A DNA stretch of 64,000 bases from positions 124,001 to 188,000 of the forward strand of contig CAWJJY010000004.1 in assembly GCA_963843385.1 (NCBI GenBank), in the 5' to 3' direction. Shown here one piece after another: positions 58,627-64,000 of the stretch. The translations under genes were made by a program, and so were the position numbers. This DNA comes from CAVOHU01 sp963843385 (GTDB lineage Bacteria; Acidobacteriota; Vicinamibacteria; Vicinamibacterales; JAKQTR01). The notes under the pieces were generated by a model. It worked only from the letters and a program-made list of their open reading frames with translations. It did no database searches and had not been told where the DNA came from. Position 1 is the first letter of the stretch; each line of letters opens with the position of its first letter.

Positions 58627-58885
58627 AGAACGCCGCGCTCCACTCGACTTCGTCACGTGAACGCCTGCGCACGTGTCGCGGCGGCGGCGGATGTCTGGCC
58701 CGGCGTCGACGTGGATGCCTGTGCAGCGGCGACCAGCCTGCGGAAACCGATCAGTGCTATCGTTCGCGGGTCGGCGTGAACCCGTTCGTTCCGGCTGACC
58801 GATTGGCCCGGACGGTGATTGGTGTGCGCGCGCCTGCGGTCGTCTCGCAGCCCCCCGAGCGCCGGCGCGTCGAATGGAGGCATTC

Positions 58886-61003
58886 ATGACATCCGCGTCG
58901 CGTGGCCGAGTCTGGCTGCTGTCGCTCGCGATGGCGGTCGCGTTGTGGCCCTTCGCCCGGGGCGGTGCGGCGTCGAACGTCGGCACGACTCCCGGTCGGG
59001 ACGACCCGGCATTCGATCCGTCCCCGCCCGCTCAACCGGTCAAACTGATCTTCATTCACCATTCCACCGGCGAATCCTGGCTCGTCGATGGCAACGGACA
59101 GCTCGGGCTGGCGCTGCGCGACAACAACTACTTCGTCAGCGATACCAACTACGGGTGGGGGCCGGCCGACCCGGACGAGGGCGGGACCATTGGTGACCAT
59201 ACCGACATTCCGGATTGGTACAGCTGGTTCACGGGGCCGAATCGCGAGCCATACCTGGCGGCGCTCTACGCCGAGAGCTCAAAGCACTCCGCCTATTCGC
59301 GGATGGTGACGGACCCAGGCGGGCCCAACACCGTCGTCATGTTCAAGTCATGTTTCCCGAACTCGAACATCGACGGGAATCCGAATGACCCCCCCGCCGC
59401 ATCCGCCGACAACCACTCCGCTCTGACCGTCGCCAACGCCAAGCGGATCTACCTCGACCTGCTGCCCTACTTCGCGGCGCACCAGGAGAAGCTGTTTGTC
59501 GTCATCGCCGCGCCGCCCCTGCGTCAACAGGAGACCACAACCGGACAGGCGGCCAATGCGCGTGCGTTCAACGACTGGCTGGTGAATCAGTGGCTGGCCG
59601 GCTATGGCCACCAGAACGTTGCGGTGTTCGATTTCTACACGGTCCTGACCTCGAATGGCGGAAACGCCAATTCGAACGATCTCGGCGCGGCCACGGGCAA
59701 CCACCATCGGTATCGAAACGGCGGCATTGAACACATCACCGATCAGGGCACCAACTTCCTGGCGTACCCGACGGGCGACAGCCACCCCACCCAGGCTGGC
59801 AATCTCAAGGCCACGGGGGAATTCGTCGCCTTGCTGAATATCCTCTACCACCGATGGCAACCCACCGTAGTGCCCGGCGTCCCGACCGGCTTGACCGGGA
59901 GCGCCAGCGGATCGACCGTCACGTTGTCGTGGACAGCGCCTGGCAGCGGAGGCTCACCCACCGCTTACATCATCGAGGCCGGATCAGCGCCGGGGTTGGC
60001 GAATCTCGCGACGGTCAACACAGGCAACGCCGCGACCACCTTCGTCGCGAACGGTGTGGCGAGCGGCGACTATTATCTGCGTGTACGGGCGACAAATGCC
60101 GGCGGCCCCGGTGGGCCATCGAACGAGATCAGGGTGGTCGTTGGCCCGCCCGGTGCGCCGAGCGGCTTGAGTGGAGGCGCCTCGGGTTCAACACTCTCCC
60201 TTTCCTGGATCGCCTCCACTGCAGGGGGCGCGCCGAGCGCGTACATGATCGAGGCGGGATCGTCTTCGGGTTTGGCTGATCTCGCGAATTTCTCAACCGG
60301 CAATTCCGCAACGTCGTTCATCGCCAATGGCGTCGCCAACGGGCGCTACTTCATCCGCGTCCGGGCCGCCAACCTCATCGGGACCAGCGGCCCCTCCAAC
60401 GAGGTGCTGGTCGTTGTGGGCCCGCCGGCACCCGGGGCGCCGAGCGGCCTGACGTGGAGTTCCGCCGGATCGTCGATCGCCCTGGCGTGGACTGCGCCGG
60501 GCTCGGGCGGCCCGCCCGCCGCGTACCTCGTCGAGGCCGGCTCGGGCCCTGGCCTCTCGAACCTCGCGAACTTCTCCACCGGGAACACCGCCACCTCCTA
60601 TGCAGCCGGCGGCATCGCAAACGGGACGTATTACGTTCGAGTGAGGGCTGCCAATACCGGGGGTACGAGCGGGACGTCCAATCAGGTCGTGCTGGTCGTC
60701 GGCTGCACCGCTGCGCCCGGCGCTCCAGCCGGCCTCCACACGAATCTCAACAGTGGCGGCACGGTACAGTTCGGGTGGACCGCACCCAATTTCGCTGGCA
60801 CCAGCAACGGCCCAACGACCTACATCCTCGAGGCAGGGTCGGGAGCCGGTTTGTCCGATCTCGCCAACATCGATCTCGGCGGGCCGGGCACAACGGTCAC
60901 CTTCGGCGGCATCGCCGCCGGGACCTATCGGGTGCGGGTGAAGGCGAGAAACTTGTGCGGCACGAGCACCGCGTCCAATGAGTTCACGCTCGTCGTGCCG
61001 TAG
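58886..61003 (+). CDS. Secreted SGNH-hydrolase-like protein with four C-terminal FN3 domains
   Basis: A 705-residue protein. ATG 58886 is preferred over 58874 because GGAGG (58876-58880) sits at the right distance. A signal peptide (to about 31, ending GGAAS) leads into a domain of about 290 residues. This domain has KLIFIHHSTGESWL near the start and DSHPTQAGN near the end (about residue 298), in the places where SGNH/GDSL esterases carry their Ser and Asp-x-x-His. NYFVSDTNYGWGP and IPDWYSWFTGPNREP mark a group I recall only as uncharacterised. Four FN3 domains (about 331-705) follow and are strongly similar, domain by domain, to those ending the giant protein. It probably acts on polysaccharide or its acyl groups outside the cell; the reaction is not proven. 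Confidence 0.72.
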   Translation: MTSASRGRVWLLSLAMAVALWPFARGGAASNVGTTPGRDDPAFDPSPPAQPVKLIFIHHSTGESWLVDGNGQLGLALRDNNYFVSDTNYGWGPADPDEGGTIGDHTDIPDWYSWFTGPNREPYLAALYAESSKHSAYSRMVTDPGGPNTVVMFKSCFPNSNIDGNPNDPPAASADNHSALTVANAKRIYLDLLPYFAAHQEKLFVVIAAPPLRQQETTTGQAANARAFNDWLVNQWLAGYGHQNVAVFDFYTVLTSNGGNANSNDLGAATGNHHRYRNGGIEHITDQGTNFLAYPTGDSHPTQAGNLKATGEFVALLNILYHRWQPTVVPGVPTGLTGSASGSTVTLSWTAPGSGGSPTAYIIEAGSAPGLANLATVNTGNAATTFVANGVASGDYYLRVRATNAGGPGGPSNEIRVVVGPPGAPSGLSGGASGSTLSLSWIASTAGGAPSAYMIEAGSSSGLADLANFSTGNSATSFIANGVANGRYFIRVRAANLIGTSGPSNEVLVVVGPPAPGAPSGLTWSSAGSSIALAWTAPGSGGPPAAYLVEAGSGPGLSNLANFSTGNTATSYAAGGIANGTYYVRVRAANTGGTSGTSNQVVLVVGCTAAPGAPAGLHTNLNSGGTVQFGWTAPNFAGTSNGPTTYILEAGSGAGLSDLANIDLGGPGTTVTFGGIAAGTYRVRVKARNLCGTSTASNEFTLVVP

Positions 61004-61024
61004 CACCGCGCTCACGCGGACCGA

Positions 61025-61058
61025 CGATCCGGGCGCCAGGCGTCGGGCGTCCGGATCG
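61025..61058. terminator. Bidirectional hairpin between convergent SGNH-FN3 and symporter genes
   Basis: CGATCCGG-GCGCC...GGCGT-CCGGATCG forms a 13-bp stem (one G-U wobble) around an 8-base loop. It starts 22 bp after the FN3 protein stop and ends 9 bp before the symporter stop. It can terminate both transcripts. Confidence 0.6.
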
Positions 61059-61066
61059 CAGCGCCG

Positions 61067-62779
61067 TTACGCGGACGGCGCTGACGGGTGCGGCGTCTTC
61101 GGTTGTTCGGTCAGGCTCAGCAGCATCCCGACCGTGACCACCACGACCACGCCGACCACGTTGTGCCAGAGGAACGAGACTGACGTGTAGCGCGCGACGA
61201 GCGCCACCGCCGTCATGCCCGCAATGAGTCCCCAGAACGCGCCCCGGCCCGTCGCACGCCTGGTCAGGATGGCGAGCGCAAACACTCCCAGCAGCGATCC
61301 GTAGAAGAACGATCCGAACCGGTTGACCACCTCGATGAGCGACCCGAGGCGCACGGCGAAGATCGCGACGCCGCAAGCTACCAGGCCCCAGAAGCCGGTC
61401 GCCCACATCGACACTTTCAGGTAGTGTGCGTCGGACGCGTCGGTCCGGATGTGCCGGCGGTAGAAGTCGATCACGGTCGCCGTCGACAGCGCGTTCAGCT
61501 CGGCGGCGATGCTCGACATGGCCGCGGCGAAGATCGCGGCGATGAGCAGGCCGACGATGCCGATGGGCATGCGCGTCGTGATGAAGGTCGGGAACACGTA
61601 GTTGACGTCTTTGTAGGTGGCGTCGTGGGTCGCCGCCTTGATGAGATCGGTCGCTTGCGCGCGCGTGGCCTTCAGGCTTGCATCGGCCTTCTGGAAGGCG
61701 GCTTCAGCGTCGGACACCCGTTGCTGAACGCCCTCGCGCAGCGCTCCGGTTGCCGCGACCGCCGCGTCCCGCCTCGCGGCGAACGCGCGATCGAACTCAC
61801 CCTGGATCGCCGAGAACTGCGAGGCCGAGGGTCCCTTCTTCAGCAGCTCTTCCTGTTTCCGATCGAACACCACCGGCGGCTGTACGAACAGGTAGAACAC
61901 GAAGACCAGCACGCCCGTCAGCAGGATCATGGCCTGGAGCGGGATCTTCACGAACGCGCTCATCAGCAGGGACTCGCGGCCCTCGTTCACCGATTTCGCG
62001 GTCAGGAAGCGCTGGACCTGGCTCTGGTCGCACCCGAAATACGACAGCATCAGGAACAGGCCGCCAATCAGGCCGGACCAGAACGTGTAGGTGTCGTTCA
62101 GGTTGAAGCTGAAATCGATCGCGCGCAACCGGCCGGTCGAGCCTGCCAGGTGAAGCGCCTGCCCGATTCCGACCTCCTTCGGAAGCCCCAGCACCAGCGC
62201 GACAATCGCCGCCAGCACGCCGGCGATGATGACGCCCATCTGCTTGACGTCGGTCCAGGTCACCGCCTGGACGCCGCCGAACACCGTGTAGACCGCGGTC
62301 GGCATGCCGATGGCCAGCACCGTCAGCGGCAGATTCCAGTCGAGCACGATCGACAGGATCACCGCGGGCGCCGCGATGATGACGCCACACGACAGGCCCC
62401 TGGAGATCAGGAACAGAAAGGCCGCCAGGCTCCGCGTCTTCGCGTCGAACCGCCGTTCGAGGTACTCGTAGGCCGTGTAGACCTTCGCCCGGTAGAAGAA
62501 CGGCACGACGGTCACCGACAGGATGATCATGGCGATCGGCAGTCCCAGGTAGAACTGCACGAACCGCATCCCATCGTCGTATCCCTGGCCCGTGGTCCCG
62601 ACCAGGGTAATTGCGCTCAACTGGGTCGCCATGACGGACAGGCCGACGGCCCACCACGGCAGCGAGCGATTCGCCAGGAAGTACCCATCGACCTTGTCGC
62701 TGCCCTTGGTCCGGCGCAACCCGTCCCAGACGATCCAGATCAGGTACGCGGCGACGACGAGCCAGTCGAGCAGATGCAT
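61067..62779 (-). CDS. Sodium:solute symporter family transporter with a coiled-coil loop
   Basis: A 570-residue SSS-family (LeuT-fold) secondary transporter. The core helices are visible from LLDWLVVAAYLIWIVW through the sodium-site-like FLANRSLPWWAVGLSVMATQLSAITLVGTTGQGY, with AAAMSSIAAELNALSTATVIDFYRRH later. Between helices near residue 290 and 400 is a hydrophilic insert of about 95 residues (DRKQEELLKKGPSASQ...AAVAATGALREGVQQRVSDAEAAFQKAD...), predicted mostly helical or coiled coil; most SSS proteins lack it. It is the last gene of an operon with argH and a 43-residue membrane protein, 3 bp after the latter's stop. The substrate is unknown; the operon suggests an amino acid or organic acid. 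Confidence 0.9.
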   Translation of the reverse strand: MHLLDWLVVAAYLIWIVWDGLRRTKGSDKVDGYFLANRSLPWWAVGLSVMATQLSAITLVGTTGQGYDDGMRFVQFYLGLPIAMIILSVTVVPFFYRAKVYTAYEYLERRFDAKTRSLAAFLFLISRGLSCGVIIAAPAVILSIVLDWNLPLTVLAIGMPTAVYTVFGGVQAVTWTDVKQMGVIIAGVLAAIVALVLGLPKEVGIGQALHLAGSTGRLRAIDFSFNLNDTYTFWSGLIGGLFLMLSYFGCDQSQVQRFLTAKSVNEGRESLLMSAFVKIPLQAMILLTGVLVFVFYLFVQPPVVFDRKQEELLKKGPSASQFSAIQGEFDRAFAARRDAAVAATGALREGVQQRVSDAEAAFQKADASLKATRAQATDLIKAATHDATYKDVNYVFPTFITTRMPIGIVGLLIAAIFAAAMSSIAAELNALSTATVIDFYRRHIRTDASDAHYLKVSMWATGFWGLVACGVAIFAVRLGSLIEVVNRFGSFFYGSLLGVFALAILTRRATGRGAFWGLIAGMTAVALVARYTSVSFLWHNVVGVVVVVTVGMLLSLTEQPKTPHPSAPSA

Positions 62780-62782
62780 CCG

Positions 62783-62914
62783 CTAGCCCCCGAAATACCG
62801 GCCGAACCACCAGAGGGCCGCGATGACCGCCAGTTCGACGAGCACGACAGCCGTGTAGGTTCGACGCAGATCCTTGTCGGGAGGTTCGGCGGGCGGGGGA
62901 CTCGCGTGGGTCAC
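62783..62914 (-). CDS. 43-residue single-pass membrane protein coupled to the symporter
   Basis: A short gene starting at GTG 62914 and ending at TAG 62783-62785. It has a polar proline-rich N-terminus (THASPPPAEPPDKDLRR), one membrane helix (AVVLVELAVIAALWWF) and a short tail GRYFGG. Its start overlaps the argH stop by 4 bp (GTGA), and the symporter ATG follows 3 bp after its stop, so it is tightly coupled on both sides. Size and position resemble the small membrane partners found next to some SSS transporters. I infer it helps assemble or regulate the symporter; the sequence does not identify a known family. Confidence 0.7.
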   Translation of the reverse strand: MTHASPPPAEPPDKDLRRTYTAVVLVELAVIAALWWFGRYFGG

Positions 62915-64000
62915 AGGCGGGCACTCCGCTCCCGCAGAGTCCTGGACGCCGATTCGAGGCTCGCGCGCGCGTTTCGCAGCCATTCGCGATCGCGTGAGAG
63001 CGCGCTCATCGAGTCGGAGATCGCGCGCGCGGTCTCGGCGGGCGCGGGCCCGCCGAGGGTTCGCCGCACCTCGACGAAGTGGCGCGGGCTGAGGATGTTC
63101 CTCAACGCCTCTTCGGGATAGACGATCGGCCGGCCCAGCAGCGCCCGAGACGCGTCGGCGACCGCCTCGCTCAGGCTCGCCTCCGGATTCGCTCCGCCGG
63201 CCTGCACGACCTGGCGCGCGATCGCGTGGGCCGATTCGAACGCCAGCCCGTGATCGCGGACGAGCGTGTCGGCGAGCTCCGTGATCGTGATCCACCCTTC
63301 GCCGGCGCGCCGCTCCATCAGGGCGGTGTCGAACCGGGCGCTCGCCAGGGCCGCCGAGGTCAGCGTGATCGCGCGGGCTGCGTCATGGAACATGTGATCG
63401 ATGAGCGGCTGGAGATCGTCCTCGGTGTCCACGATGTCGCCAAACGGCGTGTTGTGAACGGTGAGCAGGATCCCTGACGCCTCGCCGAGCGCCTTGCTGC
63501 CGATCGCCCGCGCGTGTTCCAGCGCCACGGGATTGCGCTTCTGCGGCATGATGCTGCTTCCCTGGACGTAGCCCTCCCCCAGCCGGAGGTAGCCGACTTC
63601 CGCCATGCACCAGAGCAGCAGGTCCTGCACGAAGCGCCCAAGCCCGGTCATCAGCACAGCCGTCGACGTGACGCTCTCGAGCATGTAGTCGACCGCAGCG
63701 ATGCTGCCGTAGGTGTTCCTGGTCGGCTTCGAGAACCCGAGCAGGCCGCTGGTCGACTGCCGGTCGATCGGGAATCCCGTGCCCGTGATCGCGCAAGCGC
63801 CGAGCGGGCACTGGTTCGTGGAAGCGTAAGAGGCCTCCAGCCGGACGGCATCCCGCTCCAGGTGCTCGACCGTCGCGAGCAGGTAGTGTGCGAGCGTCGA
63901 GGGTTGGGCCGGCTGCGTGTGGGTGTGGAGCGCGAGGAGCGTCTCGCGGTGGTTCGTGGCCTGCCCGATGACCTGTTCGCGCAGATTGAGCGCCGCCTCG
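62911..64000 (-). CDS. argH: Argininosuccinate lyase (partial, N-terminus off the right edge)
   Basis: The frame is open from the window edge to TGA 62911-62913, giving about 363 residues of C-terminal sequence. Family motifs are THTQPAQPSTLAHYLLA, FPIDRQSTSGLLGFSKPTRNTYGSI and the superfamily signature GSSIMPQKRNPVALEHARA. After that comes the C-terminal helical part with NTPFGDIVDTEDDLQP. The enzyme splits argininosuccinate into arginine and fumarate. The motif CPLGACAITG is a variant of the usual PLGAGAL. No argG is in the window, and the operon partners are a symporter and a small membrane protein, which is not the usual arginine-synthesis layout. A related lyase with a different substrate is the main alternative. 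Confidence 0.85.
   Translation of the reverse strand, partial: EAALNLREQVIGQATNHRETLLALHTHTQPAQPSTLAHYLLATVEHLERDAVRLEASYASTNQCPLGACAITGTGFPIDRQSTSGLLGFSKPTRNTYGSIAAVDYMLESVTSTAVLMTGLGRFVQDLLLWCMAEVGYLRLGEGYVQGSSIMPQKRNPVALEHARAIGSKALGEASGILLTVHNTPFGDIVDTEDDLQPLIDHMFHDAARAITLTSAALASARFDTALMERRAGEGWITITELADTLVRDHGLAFESAHAIARQVVQAGGANPEASLSEAVADASRALLGRPIVYPEEALRNILSPRHFVEVRRTLGGPAPAETARAISDSMSALSRDREWLRNARASLESASRTLRERSARL

Overview
The window is high-GC, densely coded bacterial DNA. Three things suggest an Acidobacteriota genome of the Vicinamibacteria type: the base composition, the many secreted peptidases and carboxypeptidase-regulatory-like domains, and a DUF5916 outer-membrane protein together with a chloroplast-glutamyl-endopeptidase-like S9 peptidase. 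This placement is an inference from gene content; there is no rRNA marker in the window. I see no rRNA, tRNA, insertion sequence, prophage, CRISPR array or recognisable transcription regulator in these 64 kb.

Layout. 0-5 kb: a partial gene, a proline-racemase-family enzyme, a secreted M20 amidohydrolase and small membrane or lipoproteins. 5-9 kb: polA (with an apparent frameshift and a degenerate proofreading domain) and pcnB. 9.4-15.2 kb: a carbamoyl-phosphate/ornithine cluster made of ornithine carbamoyltransferase, carbamate kinase, an aspartate-carbamoyltransferase-like enzyme with an altered amino-substrate pocket, ornithine aminotransferase, and a P-loop protein related to cyclic 2,3-diphosphoglycerate synthetase. 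Run catabolically, these would turn citrulline and ornithine into ATP and glutamate semialdehyde. 15.5-18.2 kb: a TonB-dependent receptor. 18.4-22.3 kb: serC, serA (frameshifted) and a DUF1015 gene. 22.6-29.3 kb: a divergent glmS, an M23 peptidase, a secreted DinB-like protein, and malQ coupled to an aminotransferase. 29.4-48.8 kb: envelope and secreted functions, including DUF5916, two DsbA-like thioredoxins, an S9 peptidase, an alpha-2-macroglobulin/PBP1C pair, a zinc-phospholipase/P1-nuclease-like protein and an M13 metallopeptidase. 49.3-61 kb: two large secreted proteins sharing a C-terminal four-FN3 module, flanking a small secreted protein. 61-64 kb: a coupled argH / 43-residue membrane protein / sodium-solute symporter operon running off the right edge.

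Two sequence-level themes stand out. First, intergenic elements built from degenerate 7-bp repeats in inverted arms (GGTTACA type and GGCTGGA type) occur at four gene borders. They often run into, or supply, the neighbouring stop codon. Second, three otherwise intact genes (polA, serA, the giant repeat protein) each carry a single extra base. That pattern fits assembly or sequencing error better than gene decay.
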